From Streptococcus sinensis (GTDB lineage Bacteria > Bacillota > Bacilli > Lactobacillales > Streptococcaceae), in contig NZ_JPEN01000074.1 of NCBI RefSeq assembly GCF_000767835.1, positions 1 to 64,000 on the forward strand: a stretch of 64,000 bases of DNA, read 5' to 3'. The stretch's first letter is position 1; every line of letters begins with the position of its first letter. A program made the translations under genes and the position numbers. This document shows, piece by piece, positions 1 through 18,432 of this stretch. The notes under the pieces are model-generated. The model ran no database searches. It was not told the DNA's origin and worked only from the letters and a program-made list of their open reading frames with translations.

Positions 1-7767
<7,767 letters not shown>

Positions 7768-7839
7768 ATTTATCCTAAATTTTTCAGGATACTGTAAAAC
7801 CCTTCCATCCCTTTCTTTTTATGTTAATATGTTGATTTT

Positions 7840-7868
7840 AATATATCAAATATTTTAAGAACTGTCAA
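7840..7868 (-). promoter_or_regulatory. Sigma-A promoter of the sialidase/GH101 gene
   Basis: Minus strand: -35 TTGACA (7863-7868), 17-base spacer, -10 TATATT (7840-7845). The leader is about 100 bases and includes a small hairpin (arms TATCCT and AGGATA, 7771-7791) and the cre site. Confidence 0.75.
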
Positions 7869-7919
7869 ATTATTTTACAGCAGAAAATTAGATTCTGCTT
7901 AGAATAAAGATAGAAAAAT

Positions 7920-7966
7920 ATTCGTTTGAAGTGGAACCACACCATGTCACCTCACTTCAAACGAAT
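7920..7966. repeat. Perfect 14-bp inverted repeat upstream of the sialidase promoter
   Basis: Arms ATTCGTTTGAAGTG (7920-7933) and CACTTCAAACGAAT (7953-7966) are exact reverse complements around a 19-base loop. On the minus strand the hairpin is followed by ATATTTTTC, so it may be a terminator insulating the sialidase promoter. A regulator site or the edge of an old insertion is also possible. Confidence 0.6.
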
Positions 7967-8068
7967 GTTCAATCATTGCTCAAAAATCACTAGCCAAGAC
8001 TCACTTCGCCTGTACCATAATCAAGCACATTAGCAGATTGCATATTGGCCAAAGAGAGATAGGACACC

Positions 8069-8098
8069 AAATAAAAACGACTGCATCTACAGCCGTCG
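8069..8098 (-). terminator. Possible terminator downstream of the TDT transporter gene
   Basis: Hairpin 8078-8098 (arms CGAC-GGC and TGC-GTCG with one mismatch), followed on the minus strand by TTTTTATTT. It lies 350 bases past the nearest upstream stop codon, so its client is uncertain. Confidence 0.4.
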
Positions 8099-8447
8099 AG
8101 TTTATTTCAAAATATATTTTTTGTGCTCTTCTACTACACAGCTTCTATCCAAGCAACGGTTCAGTTCTAAGCTTCTACCTTGCTATTTTTTCATAGTTCT
8201 TTAAAAAATAGCTGGCGCTTCCGCTTCAGGGCACGAGATCCAAACTCTTTTCCTATCAATAGATGAGATGGCTGGACAAGATTCAAAGTTCATGACCGCA
8301 GAAACAGCCATTATCCTTTCCTTTTTTACACAATTTATCACCCAAAATCCTACTGTTCACAATGGCTATCACATAAGGCAATTTGAGAAACTCCCATTTT
8401 TCCCTTATTACAAATCTTACTATTAAAGCATAAAATCGTAGAAATCT

Positions 8448-9362
8448 TTACTTTCCAAAAATATCCTTTAGATATAAGAATGCAACATAAAGGACAACAA
8501 GCAGAGCTATCAGAATTTCAAAAACAAGCAGAATCTGCCCAGCTAAACCTAATTCTAATACGTTTAAAGATTGCTTCAAAGCCACAGCCGAAATGACCAA
8601 AGGGAAGGTAAAGGCAGAAAAACCTGCTGAAAAAGGACGATTGAGCAAACGAGGAAGTTGCCACAAAATAAAGGCATAAAAGCATTGACCTGAAATCAAG
8701 AGCAAACTCAACAAGACAAGATTTGGCTGAGGAAAAGTAGCCACATAAGCCGCTGTCATCAAGGAAATAGGCGCACAAATCGTTGTTGTATTCGGGCGAA
8801 CATTCTCTGCTAAGCCGATTTTATAAGTCTTATAAAGGACGATTGGCAAGACCGAGATAGTCGCTAAAAGTCCATACCAAAAGACCAGTTGCCCCAAAGC
8901 CAACTGTTGAGGAACTGCAATTGTCAGAGGAGCGACACCGATCCCGACAAATAAGACCGTCCAAGCCGGAAAGACGTTCTCCCACTTGAAAGGGAAGACA
9001 AAGGTCAGGATATAATAGACCATCAAGAAAACCAGCCCGCTAAAGCTGAGCCACCACAGCGCTTGCGCACTAATTCGGGCAAAATTCCCCAAAAAAGTCC
9101 AGCTCGCTAGATAAGTCGAAGCCACCATTCCCTGCATGAAAAAGGTAGGGAAAACTGAAGCCACTAGCGCTTGACCTAGTTGCTCTTTGACTTGCTTGCT
9201 GTGCGTCAGCATTCCCATCATTAGATGGAGGAAAAATAAGAATGCCAGACTTGCCAAAAGATAACGCAAGAACTGACTGACATCACCGACTAAATTTCCC
9301 AAAGCCAATAAGCCCAGCACCAAGCCAGCCTGAACCAAGAAAGGCTCTTTTCTCTTTATCAT
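8448..9362 (-). CDS. TDT (TehA/SLAC1-like) family membrane transporter
   Basis: 304 residues, very hydrophobic, about ten membrane segments, with the overall composition of the tellurite-resistance/dicarboxylate transporter (TDT) family. These proteins form anion channels or exporters; the substrate cannot be told from the sequence. The ATG at 9362 is preceded by AGGAG at good spacing. It stands alone between the double-GNAT gene and the gene-poor gap, all on the minus strand. Confidence 0.75.
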   Translation of the reverse strand: MIKRKEPFLVQAGLVLGLLALGNLVGDVSQFLRYLLASLAFLFFLHLMMGMLTHSKQVKEQLGQALVASVFPTFFMQGMVASTYLASWTFLGNFARISAQALWWLSFSGLVFLMVYYILTFVFPFKWENVFPAWTVLFVGIGVAPLTIAVPQQLALGQLVFWYGLLATISVLPIVLYKTYKIGLAENVRPNTTTICAPISLMTAAYVATFPQPNLVLLSLLLISGQCFYAFILWQLPRLLNRPFSAGFSAFTFPLVISAVALKQSLNVLELGLAGQILLVFEILIALLVVLYVAFLYLKDIFGK

Positions 9363-9410
9363 AAACAGATCTCCTGACCTCCATGTCGCTCTTCTCTGAA
9401 GGTTAATTTT

Positions 9411-10268
9411 TTATTTTCTCTTTAAATAAACCGTTTCCGATTTTCGTTTAAAGCCCAATCTTTCATACAGCCTCAGGGCACCTGTATTCTGGGCTTCTAC
9501 GACGATTTGACAGACTTGTCCATTTCGGCTAGCAAGGTCATTCAGGATAGACCTGACTAGGTGACTCCCTAAGCCCTGTCCCTGAAAGGTCTGTTCCACA
9601 GCTAAGGCAAACAGATAATTGCTACCAAAACTTGTATCAACTGAGCAAGACGCCACGATTTGACCATCTTTTTTCAGGACATAGAGCAGGCTATCTGGAC
9701 TCTCCAGCACTTGACTGGCATAGTGAAGCGCAGTCTCCATCGGCATTTCAAAAATCTGCGATTGAAACGCTGCAATCTCCGCAACCATCTCTTTCTTGCC
9801 CAGTAAAACTTCCACGCCTTCTTTTTCTTCTTCCGGGAAAGTCCCCGCCGCCTGCTCCAGCCAAATTTCCGTTTCTTTCAAATCATAGTCAAATTTCTCA
9901 GCAAAGGTCGGATGGTCTGCTAAAAACTTGACTTCACTGATGTATTCGATTTGGGATAAATCGTATTTCTCTGCAATTTTAGAAAATTCCTGCAAAAGAG
10001 CACTCGCTATGCCTCGTCTGCGATAGTCGGGCAATACATAGACAGATACCTCTGCTTGACCCGGCTCATCCGCATAAACTGATAAAAAACCAACCGTTTG
10101 ATGATCTAAATTTGCCAGAAAAAAGGCTGGCATTTCTGCATCAAAATTATAGGCGTTATCCAGATAAGGGAGACGGTAGGTCCCATCTGTGGCCTGACAG
10201 CTTTGAACCAGCTCAAAAAGCTGATCCTTGATTTTCTGGCTAGGCTTGCTATAAATCTGTATTTCCAT
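9411..10268 (-). CDS. Double GNAT-family N-acetyltransferase
   Basis: 285 residues with two GNAT domains in tandem. The first carries the acetyl-CoA loop RRRGIA near residue 85 and the second carries QGQGLG near residue 235. Many double-GNAT proteins keep only one active copy; here both loops look intact. The acceptor is unknown. Two ATGs sit side by side (10271 and 10268); GGGAG lies too close to the first, so the second is preferred. A 51-base gap separates it from the ABC-F gene upstream. Confidence 0.75.
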   Translation of the reverse strand: MEIQIYSKPSQKIKDQLFELVQSCQATDGTYRLPYLDNAYNFDAEMPAFFLANLDHQTVGFLSVYADEPGQAEVSVYVLPDYRRRGIASALLQEFSKIAEKYDLSQIEYISEVKFLADHPTFAEKFDYDLKETEIWLEQAAGTFPEEEKEGVEVLLGKKEMVAEIAAFQSQIFEMPMETALHYASQVLESPDSLLYVLKKDGQIVASCSVDTSFGSNYLFALAVEQTFQGQGLGSHLVRSILNDLASRNGQVCQIVVEAQNTGALRLYERLGFKRKSETVYLKRK

Positions 10269-10319
10269 CATTCTCCCTCACAAACTTTTATCAACGAACA
10301 CATGTACTATGTAACTGTC

Positions 10320-12185
10320 CTACTCCAACTCACTCAGATACTCATAGCGCTCATACTTTTCAAGAAGCTGCTCATTCTTGTCATCCAGCTCCTTCTGAAG
10401 TTCCGATAGCTTGGTAAAGTCCGATCCGTTCTGCTCCATTTCCGTCTCAATGGCGGCGATACGTGCCTCTAGCCCCTCGATATCCGCCTCGATGGTCTCC
10501 CACTCTTGCTTTTCAAAGTAGCTCATCCGCTTCTTCTGCTCCCGCGCCTTGACCGGCTTTTCCTTTTCTTTCTTTTGGGAAATAGCTACGCTGAACTGTC
10601 TAAAAGCCTTCTCATCCAGATAGTCCGTGTAGTTTCCAAAAAACTCTCTGACCTGACCATCCTCAAAAGCTAAAATCTTGCTAGCTACCTTATCAAGGAA
10701 ATACCGATCGTGGCTAACTGTAATTACCGGCCCTGCAAAGCCCTGCAAGAAATTTTCTAAGACCGTCAAGGTTGCGATATCCAAATCATTGGTCGGCTCG
10801 TCCAAAAGCAGGACATTGGGCTTTTCTAGTAAAAGCTTTAGCAGGTAAAGCCGCTTCTTTTCTCCACCAGACAACTTCTCAATCAAAGTACCGTGACTTG
10901 AGCGAGGAAAGAGAAACTGCTCCAAGAGCTCAGCAATGGAGGTTGTGCCACTCCCTGTCTTAACTTCTTCCGCTACTTCTTGCAAGTAATTGATGACCCG
11001 CTTGGACTCATCCAGCCCTTCAATCTGCTGAGAAAAGTAGGCCACTCGGACTGTCTCGCCGATTATAACCTGACCAGATTGAGGCTGCAACTGACCAGCA
11101 ATTAGATTGAGCAGAGTAGACTTGCCCACTCCATTATCTCCGACGATGCCCAGTCGATCTTTGTTTTGCAGCAAGAGATTGAAATGCGACAAAATCTGTT
11201 TGTCTCCGTATGCAAAATCCACATCTCTAAACTCAATGACCTTTTTTCCAATACGACTGGTTTCAAAGTTCATCTCTAAGTCCGTCTGATTGGTCTGACC
11301 AGACAAATCACTTTTGAGGTCATGGAAACGATTGATACGTGCCTGCTGCTTGGTCGCTCGCGCCTGAGGCTGACGGCGCATCCAAGACAGCTCCTGCTTG
11401 TATAGCTGCTGTTTCTTGTGTAGCAGGGCAGCATCGCGCTCATCCTGCTCAGCCTTTAGTCGGACATAGTCCTGATAATTGCCCTGATACTCAATCAAGC
11501 TCCCGCCGTCTAATTCAAAAATCCGCGTGGAAATATTGTCCAAAAAATAGCGGTCGTGGGTGATAAAGAGGACGGTCTTCTTTGAGTTTTTCAGGAAATT
11601 TGTCAGCCACTCAATCGTATCAATGTCCAGATGGTTGGTCGGCTCATCTAGCAGCAGCAAGTCTGCTTCGGAAAGCAAAACCTGCGCCAACTGGACCCGC
11701 CGACGTAAACCACCTGAAAGCTGGCTGATTTTTGCTGCCAAATCTGAGATACCGAGCTTGGATAGGACTGTTTTTACCTGACTCTCAATTTCCCAAGCAT
11801 GCAGCGAATCCATTTCTGCCATGACCTTGTCCAGACGAGCTTGCTTAGCTTCATCATAAGCAGCCATGAGCAGTTCGTATTCTCGAATGAGCTGCATTTC
11901 TCGCAAATCACTAGACAAAACAGTATCCAAGACTGTCTTTTCTTCATCGAAGTCCGGTTCCTGAGTCAAATAAGAGATTTTATAGTCAGATTTTGCTGAA
12001 AAAGGATAGACATCACCATCAAAGCCTGATTTACCAGATAAGACATCCAGAAGGGTGGTTTTTCCTGTTCCATTGACTCCAATCAATCCAATCCGATCTA
12101 AGTCGTGAATGATAAACGAAATCTCTTGAAAGACTGTCTTATCCCCTACAGACTTGCTCAGCTTTTCAACGATAAAGTCACTCAT
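10320..12185 (-). CDS. ABC-F family ATPase (Uup-like)
   Basis: 621 residues: two ABC ATPase domains and no membrane segments. Walker A motifs are [11 protein letters not shown] and [11 protein letters not shown]. Signature motifs LSGG and Walker B plus [10 protein letters not shown] / [10 protein letters not shown] are intact in both halves. A linker between the halves and a charged coiled-coil C-terminus (about 545-621) fit the Uup type. ABC-F proteins act on ribosomes or DNA rather than transporting. Its ATG overlaps the cca stop as ATGA, so the two are translationally coupled. Confidence 0.88.
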   Translation of the reverse strand: MSDFIVEKLSKSVGDKTVFQEISFIIHDLDRIGLIGVNGTGKTTLLDVLSGKSGFDGDVYPFSAKSDYKISYLTQEPDFDEEKTVLDTVLSSDLREMQLIREYELLMAAYDEAKQARLDKVMAEMDSLHAWEIESQVKTVLSKLGISDLAAKISQLSGGLRRRVQLAQVLLSEADLLLLDEPTNHLDIDTIEWLTNFLKNSKKTVLFITHDRYFLDNISTRIFELDGGSLIEYQGNYQDYVRLKAEQDERDAALLHKKQQLYKQELSWMRRQPQARATKQQARINRFHDLKSDLSGQTNQTDLEMNFETSRIGKKVIEFRDVDFAYGDKQILSHFNLLLQNKDRLGIVGDNGVGKSTLLNLIAGQLQPQSGQVIIGETVRVAYFSQQIEGLDESKRVINYLQEVAEEVKTGSGTTSIAELLEQFLFPRSSHGTLIEKLSGGEKKRLYLLKLLLEKPNVLLLDEPTNDLDIATLTVLENFLQGFAGPVITVSHDRYFLDKVASKILAFEDGQVREFFGNYTDYLDEKAFRQFSVAISQKKEKEKPVKAREQKKRMSYFEKQEWETIEADIEGLEARIAAIETEMEQNGSDFTKLSELQKELDDKNEQLLEKYERYEYLSELE

Positions 12186-13387
12186 CCAACTTGCTCCTTA
12201 ATAAAGTTCATTATCTCTTCCTTGCTATTTGCCAATTCTCCGTCGACAATGGCCAATTCAATTTTAGTCAGGATTTGTCCCAATTCTGGTCCGGGTTTAA
12301 AGCCATAATCTCGAATCAAATGACTGCCTGTCACCACAATCTCATGTTTATCATGAATGGTCAGAGCAGCATGTGTCGCCTCAATAGCCTCAAACTCAAC
12401 TGGCAAGCCTGCCGCCTGTCTCAAACTTTCAGCTTGCAGAATCAAATCCAAATCATATTGATAGCAATCACGCTTAGAAAGGCTCCGTTCCTGCCGAATC
12501 TCATAAACAGCCACTAGCTGATTTACTCGCTTTTGAAATTCATTGGAGGTTTTCCAATGTTTCAAGAACTTGCGAACATCTTTCACCCTCAAAGCCAATA
12601 AAAGTGCAGCCCAAGCCTGCTCAGAACTAGAAAATCGAAACTCTTCTTCTAGACTGTCTAGTAGTTCCTGCAAAGCCTCTGCTGAATCTTTCATATCAGG
12701 AAGAAAGTCGTAGGCAGCAGCTTTGATCAGACTCTCCAAACCTTTCCGCCAGAAAGGAGACATCAGCAGCTTGTCAAACTCGATAAAAATCCGCTCTACC
12801 GAAATCTTCTCTAAAAGCGGCGCGCAATCAGCCATTGCTTGAAAAGTCAACTCTTCCAAATCAAAGTCTAGACCAGCCTGAAAACGAAAGCCTCGCATGA
12901 TGCGAAGAGCATCTTCATTGAAACGCTCTGCAGCCACTCCGACTGCCCGTAGAGTGCGATTTTTCATATCTGCCAAACCATTAAAGAGGTCTACAATCTC
13001 CCCATTCTGATCTAAAGCAAGAGCATTGATAGTGAAGTCCCTGCGCTTCAAGTCCTCTTCCAAAGAGCGCACAAAAGAGACCTGACTAGGCCTGCGGTAG
13101 TCCACATAGACATCCTCAGTCCGAAAGGTCGTTATTTCGTATTCTCCCTGGCCTTCCAAGACCAGAACCGTTCCATGCTCAATACCAACATCAACTGTCC
13201 GATGAAAGATTGTTTTGATTTCCTCAGGATAGGCCGAACTGGCAATATCCACATCGTGAATCGGTCGATTCAAGAGGGCGTCTCGTACAGAACCACCGAC
13301 AAAATAAGCCTCAAAACCAGCCTCTTTAATCTTCTCTAATACTGGCAAAGCCTCCTGAAACTCAGAAGGCATCTTCTCTAATCTCAT
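12182..13387 (-). CDS. cca: CCA-adding tRNA nucleotidyltransferase
   Basis: 401 residues, normal for the bacterial class II enzyme. The head has the nucleotidyltransferase signature GGSVRD followed by the metal-binding DVD in HDVDIASSA (about residues 31-52), then [13 protein letters not shown] and the RRDFTINAL template region. The enzyme adds or repairs the CCA end of tRNAs. It overlaps dapB by four bases (ATGA) and the ABC-F gene by four bases, forming a tight operon. Confidence 0.95.
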   Translation of the reverse strand: MRLEKMPSEFQEALPVLEKIKEAGFEAYFVGGSVRDALLNRPIHDVDIASSAYPEEIKTIFHRTVDVGIEHGTVLVLEGQGEYEITTFRTEDVYVDYRRPSQVSFVRSLEEDLKRRDFTINALALDQNGEIVDLFNGLADMKNRTLRAVGVAAERFNEDALRIMRGFRFQAGLDFDLEELTFQAMADCAPLLEKISVERIFIEFDKLLMSPFWRKGLESLIKAAAYDFLPDMKDSAEALQELLDSLEEEFRFSSSEQAWAALLLALRVKDVRKFLKHWKTSNEFQKRVNQLVAVYEIRQERSLSKRDCYQYDLDLILQAESLRQAAGLPVEFEAIEATHAALTIHDKHEIVVTGSHLIRDYGFKPGPELGQILTKIELAIVDGELANSKEEIMNFIKEQVG

Positions 13388-14151
13388 AGTAAATGTTCCA
13401 ATCCATAGACCAATTCCGAGCGCTTCACTACCTCTTTGATACCCAGATTTACCCCAGTCATAAAGGAAATCCGATCATAGGAGTCATGCCGCAAAGTCAG
13501 CCCTTCTCCTTGACTACCAAAGATAACTTCCTGATGAGCGACCAAGCCCGGCAAACGCACTGAGTGAATCCGCATACCGTCAAACATTGCCCCGCGGGCA
13601 CCAGCCAAGGATTCTTCCTCATCAGCTGCTCCCTGCTGCTTGCTCGTCCGAACGTGACTGATCAATTCAGCTGTCTTAATAGCCGTACCGCTCGGTGCAT
13701 CTTTCTTATTGTCATGATGCAGTTCGATAATCTCTACATCTGGGAAATACTTGGCTGCTTGGGCTGCAAACTGCATGAGCAAAACTGCTCCCAGAGCAAA
13801 ATTCGGTGCAATCAAACCTCCAAGCCCCTTTTGACGAGATAGCTCTGTCAGCTCTTCAATCTGATCATGCGTGAAACCAGTCGTCCCGACTACTGGTGCA
13901 AAGCTATTTTCAAGAGCAAAGCGGGTATTTTCATAAGCAACTTTTGGAGTCGTAAAGTCAATCCAGACATCTGCTTGGAGACCTGTCAGTTCCTCTTTGG
14001 CATTAAAAACCGGAACTCCCGCTACTTCTTTTTCAGCTGTAAAAGGATCCAGCAGACCGACCAAGGTCAACTCAGGGTCTTCCGTTACCATCTTATAGGC
14101 TGCTTGACCCATTTTCCCTTTAAAACCAGCAATAATGACTTTTATACTCAT
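13384..14151 (-). CDS. dapB: 4-hydroxy-tetrahydrodipicolinate reductase
   Basis: 255 residues. N-terminal Rossmann motif [10 protein letters not shown] binds NAD(P)H. The catalytic/substrate motif [15 protein letters not shown] (about residues 140-155) carries the His-His pair and lysine. It works in lysine and diaminopimelate synthesis, supplying lysine for the cross-linked wall of streptococci. It is in one operon with cca and the ABC-F gene. Confidence 0.95.
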   Translation of the reverse strand: MSIKVIIAGFKGKMGQAAYKMVTEDPELTLVGLLDPFTAEKEVAGVPVFNAKEELTGLQADVWIDFTTPKVAYENTRFALENSFAPVVGTTGFTHDQIEELTELSRQKGLGGLIAPNFALGAVLLMQFAAQAAKYFPDVEIIELHHDNKKDAPSGTAIKTAELISHVRTSKQQGAADEEESLAGARGAMFDGMRIHSVRLPGLVAHQEVIFGSQGEGLTLRHDSYDRISFMTGVNLGIKEVVKRSELVYGLEHLL

Positions 14152-14197
14152 CTAGAACCTCTACTCTCTATTTCTGGACTAGCTGCCCTGAAAAACT

Positions 14198-15046
14198 CTA
14201 CACAAGCGGCATGTAAGCCAAAGCGACACTTCCTTCGCCCAAGTGAGTTCCAATCACACTGCCAAAGGTAGCAAGAGAAATATCATCTGCCACACCAGCC
14301 TCTATCAGCTGCTGGCGCAAGCTTTCCGCCTTCTCTTCAGCATTTCCATGAATCACGATAACTTGATAGGAACCCGTTCCAGTTCTTTCCTCAACTACCT
14401 CAAGCAACCTCTTGGTCGCCTTCTTTTCCGTCCGAATCTTTTCAAAGACTTCGATGACACCCGCATCGTTAAAATACAGAATAGGCTTGATACTCAAGAG
14501 ATTACCCAAAATAGCTGCACCATTGGACAAGCGACCGCCCTTAACCAGATGATTCAGATCGTCAACCATGATAAAAGCGCTGGTCCCATCGATTTGTCGC
14601 TGAATCTTAGTCAAAATCTCTTGAAAATCCTGCCCTTCCGCGGCCCAAGTCAAAGCATTTTCAACCATGATCCCCAGCGGAGCACTGGTGATTTTTGAAT
14701 CAGGAAAGGCGATTGCCAATCCATCAAATTCGTCCTTGAGGTACTGGATGTTTTGATAAAATCCGGAAATCCCACTGGATAAAAAGAGACCCAGCACATG
14801 AGTATAGTCCTTACTGGCAAGGCTAGTCAAAGTTTCCTCCAGCTCTGCAATACTAGGCTGGCTAGTCTTTGGCAATTCATCTGCGGCAGCCATTTTCTCA
14901 TAGAACTCACTGGCTTTCAGATTTTTTCCTTCTACATAAGTTTCACCAGCAATCACCACTGGAATATCTAAGACAAACAGATTTTCATTTCCCAGAAGAT
15001 TCTCTGATAAAAAAGCAGAAGAATCCGTTATAACCGCTAATTTCAT
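14198..15046 (-). CDS. DegV family fatty-acid-binding protein
   Basis: 282 residues starting [11 protein letters not shown], with the DegV landmarks TSQPS (about residue 61) and the [10 protein letters not shown] loop (about 170-180). Family members bind fatty acids (FakB-like) and present them to the FakA kinase. Which fatty acid cannot be read from the sequence. It starts two bases after the DUF1149 stop, so they are probably co-transcribed. Confidence 0.85.
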   Translation of the reverse strand: MKLAVITDSSAFLSENLLGNENLFVLDIPVVIAGETYVEGKNLKASEFYEKMAAADELPKTSQPSIAELEETLTSLASKDYTHVLGLFLSSGISGFYQNIQYLKDEFDGLAIAFPDSKITSAPLGIMVENALTWAAEGQDFQEILTKIQRQIDGTSAFIMVDDLNHLVKGGRLSNGAAILGNLLSIKPILYFNDAGVIEVFEKIRTEKKATKRLLEVVEERTGTGSYQVIVIHGNAEEKAESLRQQLIEAGVADDISLATFGSVIGTHLGEGSVALAYMPLV

Positions 15047-15048
15047 TA

Positions 15049-15423
15049 TTAGAACTCCAAATTAATACCTGGCAAATCCAAAGCAATTTCCGTCACTTCA
15101 TAGGTCAGACGATTGAGCATAGTCAAACAAGGACGAGCCAATTCCTCCACTTCATTTTGATCAAATTCGCTAGGTTCTTGGACCAAACGTCCCTGAATAT
15201 GGTTGGCCTGTGAAATCGTTCCGCTGATGACAAAGTTATCAAATACAATCATGAAAGTCAAAATGACAATCAAAGAGGTTGTTTGAGTTTCCTCATTCCG
15301 CTCAATTAGCTGAAAATTCACATCAACCTTTGTTTCCGGTGTTCCATTTTCTTTTTCCCATTCAAAGTTGCGCGCATCAAAATGATATTGGCTGACAAAT
15401 TCTTGTTCACGTTGTAAATTCAT
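15049..15423 (-). CDS. DUF1149 family protein, function unknown
   Basis: 124 residues, acidic, no signal peptide or membrane segment; the body reads as alternating beta strands ([20 protein letters not shown]). It matches my memory of the streptococcal/lactococcal DUF1149 family, normally found beside degV and dapB as here. No function is assigned. Confidence 0.75.
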   Translation of the reverse strand: MNLQREQEFVSQYHFDARNFEWEKENGTPETKVDVNFQLIERNEETQTTSLIVILTFMIVFDNFVISGTISQANHIQGRLVQEPSEFDQNEVEELARPCLTMLNRLTYEVTEIALDLPGINLEF

Positions 15424-15515
15424 TACTATTCTCCTAAAAATATACGATAGTACATTATATCATAATTCTATGGGACTTTCTACCTATACTTCTCAGCAGA
15501 GGGTATGAATCATGC

Positions 15516-15547
15516 AAAAAATAGAATCTCGGTTGAGATTCTATTTT
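15516..15547 (-). terminator. Terminator of the fructose operon
   Basis: Thirteen-base perfect arms (15518-15530 and 15535-15547) around a four-base loop, with a T run on the minus strand. It lies 16 bases after the fruA stop. It may also act on the plus strand. Confidence 0.85.
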
Positions 15548-15562
15548 CATTCAGTCTAAAGA

Positions 15563-17524
15563 TTATTTTTCCAATGGCTTGCGCAGGAATCCAAAGATAA
15601 TACCGCTGACTACTGCACCAATCAAGACATACACAAGGTAAAGGATTGGGTTGTTGGTCAAACCGATTACGAAGATTCCTCCGTGAGGAGCCATAAGTTT
15701 GATGCCAGATAGACCGACAAGCGCACCTGTAAGAGCTGATCCTACAATAAAGCTTGGAATAGCGCGGGCTGGGTCAGCAGCTCCAAAAGGAATCGCACCT
15801 TCTGTGATGAAGGAAAGTCCCATGACAATGTTGGTCAAACCTGAATCACATTCTTCGGCAGTAAATTTATCTTTGAAAAGCAGAGTTGCTACGAATACTG
15901 CAAGCGGTGGAACCATTCCTGCTGCCATAACCGCTGCCATCACAGGTGAACCACCAGTTGAAACAGTGCTTGCCAGTGTACTTGTACCAAATACATAGGC
16001 TGCTTTGTTAACTGGCCCCCCCATATCAACTGCCATCATACCGCCGACCAAGAGACCTAGAAGAACAGCAGAACTTCCGCTCAGACTTGCAAGGAAATCA
16101 TTGAGAGCTGTGTTGATAGCTGACATTGGAATATTGACTGCCAGCATCAGGAATCCAGTCACTAATACACCAAGAAGTGGCAAGAGCAAGATTGAGCGAA
16201 TACCTTCAAGTGAGCGAGGCAGACCAGCAAGAAGCTTGCGAAGGACTAAAATCACACCACCAGCCAGGAAACCGCCAACTAAAGCTCCGAGGAAACCAGA
16301 TGACACACCTGCTAAAGAGAGTGTCTTCTCACCACCCGCAGCATAGGCCACACCGCCAAATGATGCACCGCTGCTAGCAATCGCTCCAGCTACGAAACCG
16401 GAAACCAGACCTGGCTTTTCAGCGATTGAATAAGCGATGTAACCAGCTAAGACTGGCAACATGAAACCAAAGGCTGCTGCACCAATTGCTTTAAACTGAG
16501 CCGCAATTTCATGATAGCTTCCTAGGTTGGACAGTTGGTCTTGTGGCACACCCAAAATTTGATCCAACAAGAAGGCGATGGCAATCATGATACCGCCCCC
16601 GATAACGAATGGCAGCATTTGTGATACCCCACTCATCAAATGCTTGTAAAAGGCTCCGCCTAGGCTCAGTTTTTCATTGCTGCTTGCTGCTACAGCCCCA
16701 CCATTGGCAGCCTTGTATACTTCAGCATTCTCTGACAGAGCCAGATTGATGAGTTCTTCTGTCTTGCGAATCCCATCTGCAACTGGACGATTGATTAAAG
16801 GCTTGCCGTCAAAACGATCCATTTCAACAGCCTTGTCTGCTGCGATGATAACTGCTTTAGCTTTCTTGATGTCTTCTGCTGTCAATTTGTTGCCGACACC
16901 GCTGGCACCGTTGGTTTCAACCTTAATGCCAACGCCCATTTCAGCAGCAACTTTCTGCAAAGCTTCTTGAGCCATATAAGTATGGGCAATCCCTGTTGTA
17001 CAAGCTGTAACCGCTACAAGGAAGTCCCCTCCCTCAGTTGCAGGAGCAACAGTTGCTGGTTCAGTTGCCTTTTCAGACGCTTGGTCAAAAAGAGCAATAA
17101 CTTCATCTGGCGAAGATACCTTACGCAATTTTTCAGCAAAACCATCTTTCATCAGGTATTGGGACAACTCAGCCAAGGCAGCCAAGTGAGTATCGTTAGC
17201 ACCTTCTGGAGCAGCAATCATAAAGAAGAGATCCGTCGGCTGGCCATCCAAACTTTCATAATCTACACCTTTATTTGACTTTGCAAAGAGGACCGTTGCT
17301 TCTTTTACTGCAGCATTTTTGCTGTGAGGCATAGCAATTCCATCGCCCAAACCAGTTGAAGTCAGAGCTTCACGCGCAAGAATTCCTTCCTTGAAAGTTT
17401 CAAGATCTGTCACATAACCATGTTTGACAAGACTTTGAATCATCTCTTCGATAACTGCTGTCTTTTCAGTTGCCTGCAAATCCAGCAACATGACATCTTT
17501 TCTCAGTAAATCCTGAATTTTCAT
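15563..17524 (-). CDS. fruA: Fructose-specific PTS enzyme IIABC
   Basis: 653 residues in one chain. The EIIA domain (1-145) has phospho-His67 in AMPHSKN. EIIB (about 168-265) has Cys175 in AVTACTTGIAHTYMA. EIIC (about 285-650) has many membrane segments and the GGPVNKAAY loop. It imports fructose as fructose-1-phosphate using phosphoenolpyruvate. The start overlaps the fruK stop by four bases. Confidence 0.95.
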   Translation of the reverse strand: MKIQDLLRKDVMLLDLQATEKTAVIEEMIQSLVKHGYVTDLETFKEGILAREALTSTGLGDGIAMPHSKNAAVKEATVLFAKSNKGVDYESLDGQPTDLFFMIAAPEGANDTHLAALAELSQYLMKDGFAEKLRKVSSPDEVIALFDQASEKATEPATVAPATEGGDFLVAVTACTTGIAHTYMAQEALQKVAAEMGVGIKVETNGASGVGNKLTAEDIKKAKAVIIAADKAVEMDRFDGKPLINRPVADGIRKTEELINLALSENAEVYKAANGGAVAASSNEKLSLGGAFYKHLMSGVSQMLPFVIGGGIMIAIAFLLDQILGVPQDQLSNLGSYHEIAAQFKAIGAAAFGFMLPVLAGYIAYSIAEKPGLVSGFVAGAIASSGASFGGVAYAAGGEKTLSLAGVSSGFLGALVGGFLAGGVILVLRKLLAGLPRSLEGIRSILLLPLLGVLVTGFLMLAVNIPMSAINTALNDFLASLSGSSAVLLGLLVGGMMAVDMGGPVNKAAYVFGTSTLASTVSTGGSPVMAAVMAAGMVPPLAVFVATLLFKDKFTAEECDSGLTNIVMGLSFITEGAIPFGAADPARAIPSFIVGSALTGALVGLSGIKLMAPHGGIFVIGLTNNPILYLVYVLIGAVVSGIIFGFLRKPLEK

Positions 17525-18432
17525 CTTTTTTCTACCTCTACTTTTTCATAAGTTTCTTTGATATAATCAGCTGTTGCTAAATCATCTGAGAAGGTGGTGG
17601 CTGTTCCGCAGGCTACACCCCATTTGAAGGCCTCTACTGCATCGCCTGAACGGACGAATTCTCCAGTAAAGCCTGCCACCATGGAATCTCCAGCCCCGAC
17701 AGAATTTTTCACATTTCCCTTGATGGGCTTAGCAAAGTAAGCACCATCCTGAGTCACCAGCAGGGCACCGTCACCCGCCATAGAAATAATGACATATTGG
17801 GCACCCTTGTCTAAGATTTGACGGGCGTAGCTTTCAATCTGATCCAAGTTTTCCAGCTTAACGCCGAAAATATCGCCGAGTTCGTGATTGTTTGGTTTAA
17901 CCAAAAGTGGCTCAAATTCTAAGGAATCCAGCAAGGTTTGTCCTTCAAAGTCACAGACTACTTGAGCGCCAGTTTTTCGGGTCAAACCAATCAGTTCCTT
18001 GTAAACAACATTTCCTAGATTCTTAGGACTGCTACCGGCAAAGACTACCGTATCAGCTGGAGACAATGAAGAAAGGATTTCCTTGAGCTCAGCTAGCTTT
18101 TCAGTGGAAATTTCTGGACCGGGTCCATTAATCTCTGTTTCAGCATCCGCCTTAATTTTGACATTAATACGCGTATCCTGATCCACTTCGACAAAATTGC
18201 TGGCAATCCCTTCGCTGACCAAGTTGTCTGTGATGAATTTCCCAGTAAAGCCGCCAATAAAGCCCGTTGCTGTATTTTCAATTCCTAGTCGTTTGAGAAC
18301 ACGACTGACATTGATGCCCTTACCGCCGGCAAACTTATCATCACTGTCCATCCGGTTGACACTGCCTAAATTGACCTTGTCCAAGCGGACGATATAGTCA
18401 ATGGAAGGATTTAGTGTGACTGTATAAATCAT
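17521..18432 (-). CDS. fruK: 1-phosphofructokinase
   Basis: 303 residues of the PfkB sugar-kinase family. The start MIYTVTLNPSIDYIV and GGKGINVSRVL near residue 37 are typical, and the C-terminal signature VGAGDSMVAGF carries the catalytic Asp. It turns fructose-1-phosphate made by FruA into fructose-1,6-bisphosphate. Both ends overlap neighbours by ATGA, so fruR-fruK-fruA is one translationally coupled operon. Confidence 0.95.
   Translation of the reverse strand: MIYTVTLNPSIDYIVRLDKVNLGSVNRMDSDDKFAGGKGINVSRVLKRLGIENTATGFIGGFTGKFITDNLVSEGIASNFVEVDQDTRINVKIKADAETEINGPGPEISTEKLAELKEILSSLSPADTVVFAGSSPKNLGNVVYKELIGLTRKTGAQVVCDFEGQTLLDSLEFEPLLVKPNNHELGDIFGVKLENLDQIESYARQILDKGAQYVIISMAGDGALLVTQDGAYFAKPIKGNVKNSVGAGDSMVAGFTGEFVRSGDAVEAFKWGVACGTATTFSDDLATADYIKETYEKVEVEKR

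Noticed and set aside
8069-8098. Hairpin considered as an attachment site or small RNA
   Set aside because: Short imperfect arms and a T run fit a weak terminator better.
16005-16346. Plus-strand open frame opposite fruA
   Set aside because: Pro/Arg/Thr-rich composition typical of the antisense of a membrane protein; fruA is certain on the other strand.
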